Origin: Rhodoglobus sp.
GTDB taxonomy: Bacteria; Actinomycetota; Actinomycetes; Actinomycetales; Microbacteriaceae
Length of the DNA stretch: 64,000 bases
Assembly (NCBI GenBank): GCA_025463605.1
Contig: JAODAV010000018.1
Coordinates: 1 to 64,000, forward strand
Direction of reading: 5' to 3'
The translations under genes and the position numbers were made by a program. Position 1 is the stretch's first letter. Each line of letters begins with the position of its first letter. Below the pieces are notes generated by a model. The model had not been told where the DNA came from, made no database searches, and saw only the letters and a program-made list of their open reading frames with translations. This document shows positions 55,833-64,000 of this stretch, in pieces.

Positions 55833-56327
55833 ATGGGTTTTCGGCTGTGGGTGCGCGATCGTTTCGTGACCCCGGATGCCGTCTACGGCCTCATCCTGTA
55901 CGCCGCCATCGTGGGCGCCGTGTCCGATGACGATTCGGACTCACTCGAGGTGCTCGTCTTCTCGGTCGTGTCGCTCCTCATCTTCTGGGGAGCGCACGTC
56001 TTTGCGGCAACGATCGCGACGCACGGCGTGGAGGGCGGCATGGAGACCACCCTGGGCCGCGCGATCGTGCGCTCGATCGGTCACTCCGCCGGCATGCTCT
56101 ACGCCGCGATCCTGCCGTCGCTCGTGCTGCTGCTGGGCTCCTTTCACGTCCTGGGCACGGACGATGCCGTAAGTCTCGCGCTGCTCGTCGCGATGGTCAT
56201 CCTCGGAGTCCTCGGTTACCAGGCCTTCGCGCAGCGCGGCAGTCCCGTGGTCGTCCGCATCCTCGGTGCCGTGGGAACCGCCCTGTTCGGGTTGCTCATG
56301 ATCGTGCTCAACATCGCGGTGCACTGA
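55833..56327 (+). CDS. Hypothetical membrane protein upstream of perM
   Basis: A 164-residue protein with four hydrophobic segments (AVYGLILYAAIVGAV; VFSVVSLLIFWGAHVFAATIA; AAILPSLVLLLGSFHVL; LLVAMVILGVLGYQAF). I do not recognise a named family; its place before PerM matches the membrane-protein gene in the same position in mycobacteria. ATG 55833 was chosen over the upstream GTG because TACGGT (55821-55826) lies exactly six bases before it, again a leaderless pattern. Confidence 0.75.
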   Translation: MGFRLWVRDRFVTPDAVYGLILYAAIVGAVSDDDSDSLEVLVFSVVSLLIFWGAHVFAATIATHGVEGGMETTLGRAIVRSIGHSAGMLYAAILPSLVLLLGSFHVLGTDDAVSLALLVAMVILGVLGYQAFAQRGSPVVVRILGAVGTALFGLLMIVLNIAVH

Positions 56328-56350
56328 CCCTTGATGACACAGACACCCCG

Positions 56351-57577
56351 ATGAATCGCCAGCTCACCATCCTCTTCGCCGCCTTCGAGGCGGTTCTCGT
56401 CGTGGCGATCGGCGTGGCGATCCCGCTCGTGCCGCTCACGATGCTGTGGGGCATCCAATACGGCCTGTCGATCGACTGGGCCGTGTTCTGGCGGGCGTCG
56501 GCCGACCTGTGGCTTGTCGGCCACGGCACCGACATCACGTTCGTGCTCGACCCCGCGACCGCCGCGGCACTGGGTTTCGTCGGAGCTGACGCTCCGGTGA
56601 CCGTCACAATCGCGGTGCTGGGATTTGCCATGCTCACGGTGCTGCTCGGCATCCGTGCCGGGCGTCGTGTGGCGGAGACGCGATACCGGTTGCTGGGTGA
56701 ACTCGTCTCGCTCGGTACGTTCGCCGCGGCATCCTTCGGCGTCGCGTTCTCGGCGATTCACCCGCTCGCCCGTCCCTCGCTGCTTCAGGGAACCCTGCTG
56801 CCCACGCTCGTGTTCGCGGTCGGGCTCGCCATCGGCGTGCGCCGCACGAGGAACGAGCAGGATGACTCGGGCAGTTCCCTGCGCGACTGGATGAACGACT
56901 GGCCGCCGCGAGTGCACTCGACCGTCGTCACCGCGCTGCGGGGTGGAACCGCGGCCGCCGCCGCCGTCGTGACCCTCGCGGCAGTGCTCACCGCGGCGGC
57001 CATCGTGCTCTCCTACGGGCGCATCATCTCGCTCTACGAGGGCCTCCATGCCGAGGCCCTCGGCGGCATCGCGATCACCCTCGGCCAACTCGCGCTGCTG
57101 CCCAATCTCGTGATCTGGACCGCGTGCTGGCTCATCGGGCCGGGCTTCGCGATCGGCACCGGTTCGGCGGTGAGCCCCCTGGCGACGAACCTCGGGCCCA
57201 TCCCCGCGATACCGGTTCTCGGCGCGCTGCCTCCCGGCGACTGGCCGTTCGGGTTCGTGGGGCTGCTGGTTCCCGTCGTCGCGGGTTTCCTGGTGGGCGC
57301 CGTGCTCGGCGGCCGGAAACACCAGTCGGTTGAGCCCTCGCGCGTGCTCGTCGCGCTCGGCACAGGAGTGATCGGCGGGGTCATCCTCGGCCTGCTCGCC
57401 TGGGTCTCGAGCGGCTCTGCCGGACCGGGCCGGCTGATGCACGTCGGGCCGGACCCGTGGGCGGTCGGGGTGTTCGCGGCCATCGAGCTCGGTGTCTCGT
57501 CGTTCATCGGACTCGCCGCGGCATCGCGCCGGTCGGCCGACGAGCGAGAGCCCATGAGGTTGCGGCCCCGCCGGTAG
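56351..57577 (+). CDS. perM: PerM-like cell division membrane protein (DUF6350)
   Basis: A 408-residue integral membrane protein with about nine helices and a small charged C-terminal tail (RRSADEREPMRLRPRR). The pattern (LPLVPLTMLWGIQYGLSIDWAVFWRASADLWLVGHG; GPGFAIGTGSAVSPLATNLGPIPAIPVLGALP) matches the DUF6350/PerM family, which in mycobacteria stabilises the divisome during chronic infection. Its place between sucCD and purN-purH is the same as in M. tuberculosis. Role here inferred from family and synteny. Confidence 0.85.
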   Translation: MNRQLTILFAAFEAVLVVAIGVAIPLVPLTMLWGIQYGLSIDWAVFWRASADLWLVGHGTDITFVLDPATAAALGFVGADAPVTVTIAVLGFAMLTVLLGIRAGRRVAETRYRLLGELVSLGTFAAASFGVAFSAIHPLARPSLLQGTLLPTLVFAVGLAIGVRRTRNEQDDSGSSLRDWMNDWPPRVHSTVVTALRGGTAAAAAVVTLAAVLTAAAIVLSYGRIISLYEGLHAEALGGIAITLGQLALLPNLVIWTACWLIGPGFAIGTGSAVSPLATNLGPIPAIPVLGALPPGDWPFGFVGLLVPVVAGFLVGAVLGGRKHQSVEPSRVLVALGTGVIGGVILGLLAWVSSGSAGPGRLMHVGPDPWAVGVFAAIELGVSSFIGLAAASRRSADEREPMRLRPRR

Positions 57578-57586
57578 GCTTGGCGG

Positions 57587-58237
57587 GTGCTCTCGATCGT
57601 GGTCCTCATCTCGGGCGGCGGGTCCAACCTCAGGGCACTGCTCGAGGCCTCGGAAGACGCCGAGTTCCCTGCGCGCGTCGTCGCGGTGGGAGCCGATCGT
57701 GATGCCGACGGCTTCGACCACGCGGAAGAGTTCGGCATCCCGACCTTCTCGCTCGCCCTCTCGAGCTTCTCCGACCGCGACGCGTGGGGCGAGGCCCTGA
57801 TCGAGCAGATCACCGTGTGGAACCCGGACCTCGTGGTGCTGAGCGGCTTCATGAAACTGCTGCCGGAGCGGGTGGTGGCGGTGCTGAGCCCCAACATCAT
57901 CAACACGCATCCTGCCTACCTCCCCGAGTTCCCCGGCGCGCACGGCGTGCGCGATGCCATCGCGGCGGGGGTGACGCAGACCGGCGCGAGCGTCATCGTC
58001 GTCGACAACGGGGTCGACAGCGGGCCGATCATCTCGCAGGAACGCGTGCCGGTGCTGCCCGGTGACACCGAGTCGAGCCTGCACGAGCGCATCAAACCCG
58101 TCGAGCGGCGCCTGCTCATCCAGGCCATCCTCGACATCGCCAACGGCGCGGTGGAGCTTGGAAGGTTGCGAAGCAACCTGCGACCCCAGCGCCGAGGGAG
58201 CCCGCGACCGAGGAAGGCAACACATGAGAGCCCGTAA
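57587..58237 (+). CDS. purN: Phosphoribosylglycinamide formyltransferase, C-terminally extended
   Basis: Transfers formyl from 10-formyl-THF to GAR in purine synthesis. [14 protein letters not shown], the catalytic [19 protein letters not shown] and [13 protein letters not shown] are present. The normal protein ends near residue 188 ([11 protein letters not shown]); residues 189-216, very basic, are encoded by repeat element copy 5 and the following bases. GTG start at 57587, six bases after TAGGCT (57575-57580): probably leaderless. The last 14 bases overlap purH. Confidence 0.95.
   Translation: MLSIVVLISGGGSNLRALLEASEDAEFPARVVAVGADRDADGFDHAEEFGIPTFSLALSSFSDRDAWGEALIEQITVWNPDLVVLSGFMKLLPERVVAVLSPNIINTHPAYLPEFPGAHGVRDAIAAGVTQTGASVIVVDNGVDSGPIISQERVPVLPGDTESSLHERIKPVERRLLIQAILDIANGAVELGRLRSNLRPQRRGSPRPRKATHESP
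58151..58203. repeat. Covarying-stem repeat element, copy 5 (end of purN)
   Basis: Plus-strand order: GTGGAGCTTGGA, then the stem AGGTT-GCGAAGC-AACCT (58163-58179, perfect), then TGCGACCCCAGCGCCGA and GGAGCC. It is closest to copy 3 and has the same orientation. It is translated as the last part of PurN and ends about 20 bases before the purH start; the GAGGAAGG ribosome-binding site of purH lies just past the element. Confidence 0.7.
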
Positions 58238-59831
58238 CAACCCCGCCGAGTATCGCAATCGCGACGCCATACCGATCGAGCGCGCGCTCATCTCGGTGAG
58301 CGACAAGACGGGACTCGTCGAGCTCGCCCGTGCGCTCGTCGGCGCCGGCATCGAGATCGTGTCGACCGGCTCGACCGCGAAGACGATCGCGGATGCCGGG
58401 CTCGCGGTCACCCAAGTCGCCGCGGTCACCGGGTTTCCCGAGTCGCTCGACGGCAGGGTGCGCACCCTCCATCCCGCGATCCATGCGGGGCTGCTCGCCG
58501 ACCTGCGACTCGAATCGCACGAGCGCGAGCTTGCGCAGCTCGGCATAGCGCCGTTCCAGCTCGTCGTGTCGAACCTCTACCCGTTCGTCGAGACCGTGGC
58601 ATCCGGTGCGGCGACGGATGACGTGATCGAGCAGATCGACATCGGCGGGCCAGCCCTCGTGCGGGCTTCGGCCAAGAACCACGCGAACGTCGCGATCGTC
58701 ACCTCACCGGCCAGCTACCCGCAGGTCGTCAAGGCGCTCACCCTCGGCGGAACGACGCTAGCCCAGCGGCAGCGTCTGGCGGGCGAGGCGTTCGCCCACA
58801 CTGCCGCATACGACAGGGCGGTCGCCGAGTACTTCGCGGACAACGTGGGCGTGCGCTCGGAGCATCCACTGTCGGAGGACTTCGCTGACACCCTTGTCTA
58901 CGAGGTGCACCTCAAGCAGACGCTGCGCTACGGCGAGAACTCGCATCAGTCCGCGGCGCTCTTCGTCGAGTCTGACGGTCGCGGAATCGCGCAGGCGACG
59001 CAACTGCACGGCAAGGAGATGTCGTACAACAACTACGTCGACGCGGACGCCGCCCTGCGCGCGGCCTACGACTTCGACGAGCCGGCGGTCGCGATCATCA
59101 AGCATGCCAACCCGTGCGGCATCGCCGTGGCGCGGGGCTCCAGCGACGCCATCGCGTCGGCCCACGCGCGGGCTCACGCCTGCGACCCGGTCTCGGCGTA
59201 CGGGGGAGTGATCGCAGCCAACCGCCCCATCACGCGCGCCGCTGCCGAATCGATCAAAGACATCTTCACCGAGGTCATCGTCGCGCCTGGCTTCGACGAC
59301 GACGCGCTGCCGATCCTGCAGTCGAAGAAGAACTTGCGGCTGCTGCGCCTGCCGAGCGGCTACCGTCGCGCGGGCGAGGAGTTCCGTCAGATCTCGGGCG
59401 GCGCGCTCGTGCAGACCGCCGATACCTACGAGGACTTCTCCTCGGATGCCTGGACTCTCGCCGCCGGACCGGAAGCCGACCCGGCCACGAGAGCCGACCT
59501 CGAGTTCGCCTGGCGTGCGGTGCGTTCGGTCAAGTCGAACGCCATCCTGCTGGCGTCGGATGGCGCATCCGTGGGCGTGGGGATGGGCCAGGTCAACCGC
59601 GTGGACTCATGCGAACTCGCGGTGAAGCGAGCGGGCGAACGGGCATCAGGGTCAGTCGCGGCGAGCGATGCATTCTTCCCATTCGCGGACGGCGCAGAGA
59701 TTCTCATCGCGGCCGGCGTGAAGGCGATCGTTCAGCCGGGCGGGTCGATTCGCGACGAAGAGGTCATCGCGGCGGCCGAAGCGGCCGGCGTGACGATGTA
59801 CTTCACGGGCGAGCGGCACTTCTTCCACTGA
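58224..59831 (+). CDS. purH: Bifunctional AICAR formyltransferase/IMP cyclohydrolase
   Basis: Last two steps of IMP synthesis. The N-terminal IMP cyclohydrolase domain ([52 protein letters not shown]) spans about residues 20-165, the formyltransferase domain the rest, with the catalytic lysine and histidine in [11 protein letters not shown]. 535 residues. Start ATG at 58224 after GAGGAAGG; the frame is open upstream through purN but without similarity. Confidence 0.96.
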   Translation: MRARNNPAEYRNRDAIPIERALISVSDKTGLVELARALVGAGIEIVSTGSTAKTIADAGLAVTQVAAVTGFPESLDGRVRTLHPAIHAGLLADLRLESHERELAQLGIAPFQLVVSNLYPFVETVASGAATDDVIEQIDIGGPALVRASAKNHANVAIVTSPASYPQVVKALTLGGTTLAQRQRLAGEAFAHTAAYDRAVAEYFADNVGVRSEHPLSEDFADTLVYEVHLKQTLRYGENSHQSAALFVESDGRGIAQATQLHGKEMSYNNYVDADAALRAAYDFDEPAVAIIKHANPCGIAVARGSSDAIASAHARAHACDPVSAYGGVIAANRPITRAAAESIKDIFTEVIVAPGFDDDALPILQSKKNLRLLRLPSGYRRAGEEFRQISGGALVQTADTYEDFSSDAWTLAAGPEADPATRADLEFAWRAVRSVKSNAILLASDGASVGVGMGQVNRVDSCELAVKRAGERASGSVAASDAFFPFADGAEILIAAGVKAIVQPGGSIRDEEVIAAAEAAGVTMYFTGERHFFH

Positions 59832-59838
59832 AGCCGGG

Positions 59839-60333
59839 TCAGCGGCGACGGTCGGCGTCGTCGCCGAAGTCGACAGCGGGACCACGTGCCGGGCGGGGCT
59901 CCGCGACGGGCTCATCGACAACCTCGGCGTCGTCGACGATGTCGTCATCGTCGGCGACCGCCGGTTCGCCGGCGCCACGGGCAGAGTGCCTCGAGTGCTC
60001 GCCGTGCTGCATTCCCGGGTCGAGCTCGTCGGCTTTGCGCGCCTGCTCGGCGGCTCGTTCACGCACCTCCGACGCGGTGCTCTCGTGTTCGGCGGCCTCG
60101 CGGCGCAAGCGCTCAGCGGCGATCTCGGCTTCCTTCGCGTCGGCCTGCGCGCGCGCGGCTTGAGCCTCTCGTTGGCTCGCGGCGAGCTCGTCGGCCTGGG
60201 CCTTGTCGCGGAGGTCGGTCGCTCGCCTTCGAGCGAGTTCGGTGTTGCGCCGACGGCTGAACAGCACGGCGGCGATGACGACGGCCACGATGACAACGAC
60301 GGCGACGATGATCCACACGGTGTTGGTATCCAT
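59839..60333 (-). CDS. Membrane-anchored coiled-coil protein, hypothetical
   Basis: A 164-residue protein: one N-terminal membrane helix ([21 protein letters not shown]), then a charged Ala/Glu/Arg-rich helix with heptad-like spacing (about residues 28-100) and an acidic C-terminal tail. No enzymatic motif. ATG 60333 was chosen because TATCGT lies seven bases before it on its strand (ACGATA at 60341-60346 on the plus strand); GTG 60351 is the alternative. Converges with purH, seven bases apart. Confidence 0.75.
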   Translation of the reverse strand: MDTNTVWIIVAVVVIVAVVIAAVLFSRRRNTELARRRATDLRDKAQADELAASQREAQAARAQADAKEAEIAAERLRREAAEHESTASEVRERAAEQARKADELDPGMQHGEHSRHSARGAGEPAVADDDDIVDDAEVVDEPVAEPRPARGPAVDFGDDADRRR

Positions 60334-60415
60334 ATTCCGGACGATAAGCACCGCGACGGCGCCTTCTCAACGTCTTGACGGGAACGCTTCAGCATGCATC
60401 GTGGGCACCCGTGTA

Positions 60416-60445
60416 TTGCATCGTCGCGAATCGCGGGTCTAGTCT
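60416..60445 (+). promoter_or_regulatory. Promoter of the ABC exporter operon
   Basis: TTGCAT (60416-60421) and TAGTCT (60440-60445) with an 18-base spacer. Transcription would start near 60452, exactly at the base of a hairpin, giving a leader of about 220 bases before the first transporter gene. The stretch 60334-60415 before it holds only the promoter of the divergent gene. Confidence 0.6.
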
Positions 60446-60451
60446 GGAGGG

Positions 60452-60609
60452 CTGCGTGCGCCCTACGGGCCGCAGGACATGACGGTAGATGGAGGGCATC
60501 ATGACAGAGACAGTTCGCACCACGGCACGCGCTTCGGCGACCGCGGGCACTGTCTTCGGCGCCCCATAGCCTCCCCGGCCCCACCGTCTTACCAGGGCGC
60601 ACCACGCCC
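60452..60609 (+). promoter_or_regulatory. Attenuator-like leader of the ABC exporter
   Basis: Three elements in order. A 5' hairpin: CTGCG (60452-60456) with CGCAG (60471-60475) and inner GCCC (60460-60463) with GGGC (60467-60470). A 22-codon ORF at 60501-60569. Two competing stems: GCGCCC (60559-60564, inside the last codons of the ORF) with GGGCGC (60595-60600), or GGGCG (60595-60599) with CGCCC (60605-60609). Ribosome position on the small ORF would decide which forms. The stems are short, no U-run follows, and regulation is inferred only. Bases 60610-60671 show nothing clear. Confidence 0.45.
60501..60569 (+). CDS. Putative 22-residue leader peptide
   Basis: ATG at 60501 has a strong Shine-Dalgarno GGAGGG (60491-60496) four bases before it. 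The product is MTETVRTTARASATAGTVFG followed by Ala-Pro and a TAG stop. It lies in the long leader of a heterodimeric multidrug-type ABC exporter; in Bacillus the homologous bmrCD genes are preceded by the bmrB leader ORF that mediates antibiotic-induced attenuation. The peptide itself resembles no known leader. It may be chance, but the ribosome-binding site is better than those of most neighbouring genes. Confidence 0.5.
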   Translation: MTETVRTTARASATAGTVFGAP

Positions 60610-60671
60610 GCTCCCATCACGCAAGTCCACACTCGCGGCGAAAGCGCTGCGCTCCCCACAAGGGTTGTTTC

Positions 60672-62516
60672 ATGTCTTCAGGTACAGCACAGTCGTCTCC
60701 CCGCAAGTCGGGCGGAACGTTCACGGCACTCCGGAGGCTCTACCCATACGCCAAGCCGGCTATGCCCCGGATCTACCTCGGCATGCTCGCCGCGCTGCTA
60801 GCCGGCGTCGTTGCCCTGCTCATTCCGCAGGTGCTCAAGTCGCTCGTCGACGGTCCGCTGCAGTCTGGCGACTCGGCCCAGATCTGGCCCGCGTTCGCGA
60901 TCGTGCTTGCATTGGGCATCCTCGAGGCGATCATGATCGCGCTGCGACGGTTCTTCGTGCTTACGCCCGGAACGCACATCGAAGCGCGGATGCGCAACGC
61001 GCTCTACATGAAGCTGCAGAACCTGCCCGTGGGCTTCCACGACCGCTGGCCGAGCGGGCAGTTGCTGTCACGCGCGGTGAGCGACCTCAACCTCATCCGG
61101 CGCTGGCTCTCGTTCGGCACCGTGCTGCTCGTCGTCAACGTGCTCACCATCGTGATCGGCTTCGTCTTCCTGGTGAACATCTCGTGGATGCTCGGGGTGC
61201 TGTTCATGGTGTGCTCGATCCCGCTGTGGATCTATGGATACCTGTTCGAGAACAAGTACTCCGTCGTCGCGCGTCGCAGCCAGGATCAGGCCGGCGACCT
61301 CGCGACGACCGTCGAGGAGTCGGTGCACGGCATCCGGGTGCTGAAGGCGTTCGGGCGCGGCAAGCATGCACTGCAGAATTTCGCGTCGCAGGCCGAGGAG
61401 CTGCGCGGCACCGAGATCGAGAAGGCGAAAGCCATCGCCGGCATCTGGCTGTGGCTGCTGCTCGTGCCCGATGTGACCTTCGCGCTGTGCCTGCTTGCGG
61501 GAGTGTGGCTCACGGCGAACGGCCAGATGACGGCTGGTGACCTCGTCGCATTCTTCGCCACGGCGACCGTGCTGCGCTGGCCGGTCGAGTCGATCGGCTT
61601 CCTGCTGTCGATGACCTTCGACACCCGCACCGCGGCCGACCGGTTCTTCGAAGTCATGGACTCGGACGACACCGTCATCGACCCGGTCAAACCGAAGACC
61701 GTTGCGAACCCCCAGGGACGGCTCGTGTTCGACGACGTGCACTTCCGCTACCAGGACTCGCCGGAGCGCGTGCCCGACCTGATCGACGGCGTCGACCTCG
61801 CCATCGAACCGGGGGAGACGATGGCCCTCGTAGGACTTACGGGCTCAGGCAAGTCGACGCTCACGGCGCTCACCACCCGGCTCTACGACGTGACGGGCGG
61901 CTCGATCACGGTCGACGGCGTCGACGTGCGCGACCTGACCCTGCTCGACTTGCGCACACTGCTCGCCATGGCTTTCGAAGACGCGACCCTCTTCTCGGCG
62001 AGCGTGCGCGAGAATGTGCTGCTGGGCCGACCGGATGCCTCGGAGGCCGAGCTCGCGGAAGCCCTCGACATCGCGCAAGCCGCCTTCGTGTACGACCTGC
62101 CCGAGGGACTCGACACCCGAGTCGGCGAGGAGGGCCTCTCGCTCTCCGGCGGTCAGCGACAGCGACTCGCGCTCGCGCGCGCGGTTGCCGCAAAGCCGTC
62201 AGTGCTCGTGCTCGACGATCCGTTGTCCGCGCTCGACGTGGACACCGAAGCCCTCGTCGAGGCCGCGCTGCGTCGCATCCTGGCATCGACGACAGCGCTC
62301 ATCGTGGCGCACCGCCCGTCGACCGTGATGCTCGCCGACCGGGTGGCGCTGCTCGAGGGCGGCAAGGTCACGGCGGTGGGCCGGCACTCAGAGCTGCTCG
62401 CGTCGAGCGAGCACTACCGGTTCGTGATCTCCAGCCTGGAGGACGAAGAGAAGCGCGAAAGCGCGGAGCGAAGCTCCGCGCCGGCTCACAAGACGGTTGA
62501 AACGGGGCTGTCATGA
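60672..62516 (+). CDS. Heterodimeric ABC exporter subunit 1 (degenerate ATPase site)
   Basis: 614 residues: six membrane helices (about residues 30-335) and a C-terminal ATPase. Walker [10 protein letters not shown] starts at residue 388, the signature is [14 protein letters not shown], and Walker B reads [12 protein letters not shown]: Asp516 replaces the catalytic glutamate. That is the hallmark of the degenerate subunit of BmrCD/LmrCD/TM287-288-type exporters, which extrude drugs or lipids. The C-terminal codons contain a 9-bp hairpin with a GAA loop at 62461-62481. Its stop overlaps the start of subunit 2 (ATGA). Confidence 0.92.
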   Translation: MSSGTAQSSPRKSGGTFTALRRLYPYAKPAMPRIYLGMLAALLAGVVALLIPQVLKSLVDGPLQSGDSAQIWPAFAIVLALGILEAIMIALRRFFVLTPGTHIEARMRNALYMKLQNLPVGFHDRWPSGQLLSRAVSDLNLIRRWLSFGTVLLVVNVLTIVIGFVFLVNISWMLGVLFMVCSIPLWIYGYLFENKYSVVARRSQDQAGDLATTVEESVHGIRVLKAFGRGKHALQNFASQAEELRGTEIEKAKAIAGIWLWLLLVPDVTFALCLLAGVWLTANGQMTAGDLVAFFATATVLRWPVESIGFLLSMTFDTRTAADRFFEVMDSDDTVIDPVKPKTVANPQGRLVFDDVHFRYQDSPERVPDLIDGVDLAIEPGETMALVGLTGSGKSTLTALTTRLYDVTGGSITVDGVDVRDLTLLDLRTLLAMAFEDATLFSASVRENVLLGRPDASEAELAEALDIAQAAFVYDLPEGLDTRVGEEGLSLSGGQRQRLALARAVAAKPSVLVLDDPLSALDVDTEALVEAALRRILASTTALIVAHRPSTVMLADRVALLEGGKVTAVGRHSELLASSEHYRFVISSLEDEEKRESAERSSAPAHKTVETGLS

Positions 62517-64000
62517 GCGTTGCAGGAGTAGAGGGCGAAGAGCGCAACGACTACACCAAGCTCGAGAGCAAGCAGATCCGCCAGCGGTCCCTCAAGCTGC
62601 TCGGGTCGCTCATCCGGCCGGTGCGCGCACGGGTCGTGCTGACCATGATCGTCGTGGTGATCAGCACGGCCGCGCAGGTTGCGGGCCCCGCGCTCATCGC
62701 CTTCGGCATCGACCGCGGACTGCCCGCGCTACTCGCCGGCGACTGGCTCCCGCTCGCGGGAACGGTGGTCGTCTACCTCGTGACCGGCGTCATCGGAGCC
62801 ACCCTCATCGCGTGGTACACGGTGCTCACGGCGAGGATCAGCCAGGCCATCCTGTTCGATCTGCGCAAACGAGTGTTTCTGCACACCCAGCGGCTCTCGC
62901 TCGAATTCCACGAGAGCTACACGTCGGGTCGCATCATCGCGCGGCAGACGAGCGACCTCGATGCCATCCGGGAACTGCTCGACTCGGGCATCAACCAGCT
63001 CGTGCAGGGGCTGCTCTACATGGTCTTCGTGGCGATCGCCCTCATCTCGCTCGACTGGGTGAGCGGACTGGTGCTGTTCGGCGCGCTCATTCCGCTCGGC
63101 CTGCTCACGCGCTGGTTCCAAGTGCGCTCGCAGTCGGTGTTCCGCGACACCCGCACGGCCTCCGCGAAACTCATCGTGCAGTTCGTCGAGACGATGACGG
63201 GTATCCGGGCGGTCAAGGCGTTCCGCAAGGAGAAGCGAAACCAGGCGGTGTTCGGCGGGCTCGTCGAGGACTACCGGGCTGCCAACGGCAAGGCGATCGG
63301 GCTGTTCGGCATCTTCGACCCCGGACTGGTGCTCATCGGCAACGTGGCCCTCGCTGCCGTGCTGCTGCTCGGCGGCCTGCGGGTCGCAAGTGGCGGCATC
63401 GAGATCGGTGTGCTCCTCGCCACGCTGCTCTACACCCGGCAGTTCTTCGCGCCCGCGGAGGAGATGGCGATGTTCTACAACTCCTACCAGTCCGCCGCCG
63501 CGGCGCTCGAGAAGATCTCGGGCGTGCTCGAGGAGAAGCCGAGCGTGCCAGACCCGACGCGGCCCATCGACCTGCGCAAGGCGCAGGGGCGCGTGAGCTT
63601 CGATGGCGTCGAGTTCGCCTACAAGACCGATCGCATCGTGCTCCCGGAGTTCGACCTCGAGATCCCGGCGGGGCAGACGATCGCCCTCGTCGGCTCGACC
63701 GGTGCTGGCAAGTCGACGCTCGCGAAGCTCATCTCGCGGTTCTACGACCCCTCCCGCGGCCGGGTCGCCCTCGACGGCGTGGATCTGCGGCAGTTGCATC
63801 CCAAGGATCTCCGGCGCGCCATCGTGATGGTGACGCAGGAGGCGTACCTGTTCTCGGGAACCGTCGCCGACAACATCGCACTCGGCAAGCCGGATGCCAC
63901 GCGCGACGAGATCATCGGCGCGGCGCGGGCAGTCGGAGCACACGAGTTCATCGAGTCCCTCCCGAACGGGTATGACACCGACGTGAACAAGCGCGGTGGA
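62513..64000 (+). CDS. Heterodimeric ABC exporter subunit 2, 5' part (runs off the window)
   Basis: 496 codons are visible from ATG 62513. A 45-residue polar start is followed by six membrane helices ([19 protein letters not shown] to about residue 330) and the ATPase domain with Walker [20 protein letters not shown] and the Q-loop [19 protein letters not shown]. The signature and Walker B lie beyond the window, so it cannot be checked that this subunit holds the intact catalytic glutamate, as expected for the partner. Translationally coupled to subunit 1. Confidence 0.92.
   Translation, partial: MSVAGVEGEERNDYTKLESKQIRQRSLKLLGSLIRPVRARVVLTMIVVVISTAAQVAGPALIAFGIDRGLPALLAGDWLPLAGTVVVYLVTGVIGATLIAWYTVLTARISQAILFDLRKRVFLHTQRLSLEFHESYTSGRIIARQTSDLDAIRELLDSGINQLVQGLLYMVFVAIALISLDWVSGLVLFGALIPLGLLTRWFQVRSQSVFRDTRTASAKLIVQFVETMTGIRAVKAFRKEKRNQAVFGGLVEDYRAANGKAIGLFGIFDPGLVLIGNVALAAVLLLGGLRVASGGIEIGVLLATLLYTRQFFAPAEEMAMFYNSYQSAAAALEKISGVLEEKPSVPDPTRPIDLRKAQGRVSFDGVEFAYKTDRIVLPEFDLEIPAGQTIALVGSTGAGKSTLAKLISRFYDPSRGRVALDGVDLRQLHPKDLRRAIVMVTQEAYLFSGTVADNIALGKPDATRDEIIGAARAVGAHEFIESLPNGYDTDVNKRGG

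Noticed and set aside
56216..58546. 776-codon open frame on the minus strand opposite perM and purN
   Set aside because: Antisense to conserved genes, composition dominated by Arg, Glu and Gly, no domain signal.
60479..61540. 353-codon open frame on the plus strand covering the exporter leader
   Set aside because: It runs out of frame through the transporter gene and has shadow composition; only the short ORF at 60501-60569 has a convincing ribosome-binding site.

Overview
This window is a gene-dense, high-GC chromosomal core region from an actinobacterium, almost certainly of the order Micrococcales and most likely the family Microbacteriaceae. The evidence is the gene order (rplM-rpsI-glmM-coaA-glmS-acpS-alr-tsaE-tsaB-rimI-tsaD-groES; sucC-sucD-perM-purN-purH), frequent GTG and some TTG starts, a solitary groES without groEL, an alpha operon that lacks rpsD, and several genes whose -10 hexamer lies 6-7 bases from the start codon (leaderless transcripts). 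I saw no tRNA, rRNA, CRISPR array, transposase or prophage. The window starts inside rpmD and ends inside an ABC exporter gene.

Layout. 1-7,071: end of the spc operon and the alpha operon (rpmD, rplO, secY, adk, map, infA, rpmJ, rpsM, rpsK, rpoA, rplQ). 7,125-12,129: a tandem GNAT acetyltransferase, an OatA-like acyltransferase, and a convergent PolD-type polymerase and LigC-type DNA ligase pair. 12,322-25,869: truA, rplM-rpsI, cell-wall precursor genes (glmM, glmS, alr), coaA, acpS, the t6A genes (tsaE, tsaB, tsaD) with rimI, three adjacent small DUF4190-like membrane proteins, a THUMP-like methyltransferase and HrcA-regulated groES. 25,952-33,797: RarD transporter, two LivJ-type binding proteins and a complete livFGMH set. 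34,028-45,052: purine genes guaB, a guaB3-type paralogue and guaA, interspersed with an ABC-F ATPase, glpD, a CPA2 antiporter with its TrkA-C partner, SURF1 and DUF3817. 45,265-51,915: Bax inhibitor-like protein, small membrane proteins, a glycerophosphodiesterase, PcrA/UvrD helicase and an RNB ribonuclease. 51,872-59,831: MpaB-like oxygenase, sucCD, VOC protein, PerM, purN, purH. 60,333-64,000: a coiled-coil membrane protein and a heterodimeric ABC exporter behind a structured leader with a small upstream ORF.

The genes are housekeeping; the unusual material lies between and at the edges of them. The main observations are: (1) a family of five roughly 55-bp elements, each at the 3' end of a gene, with conserved flanks around a hairpin whose stem differs in every copy but stays complementary and is closed by a GCGNAGC-type mini-hairpin; in PurN and probably in the RNB protein the element is read as protein. 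(2) Four copies of a TGCA-N7-TGCA motif, two facing two, between the MpaB-like gene and sucC. (3) A promoter, 5' hairpin, 22-codon ORF with a strong Shine-Dalgarno sequence, and two mutually exclusive stems ahead of the ABC exporter, resembling ribosome-mediated attenuation. (4) Folded leaders before rpsM and rplM. (5) Phased GTNAC/GAAAC half-sites over the livJ and livH control regions that suggest GlnR nitrogen control. (6) A GuaB3 protein with no cysteine at all. (7) A LivH permease carrying an extra secreted-side domain.
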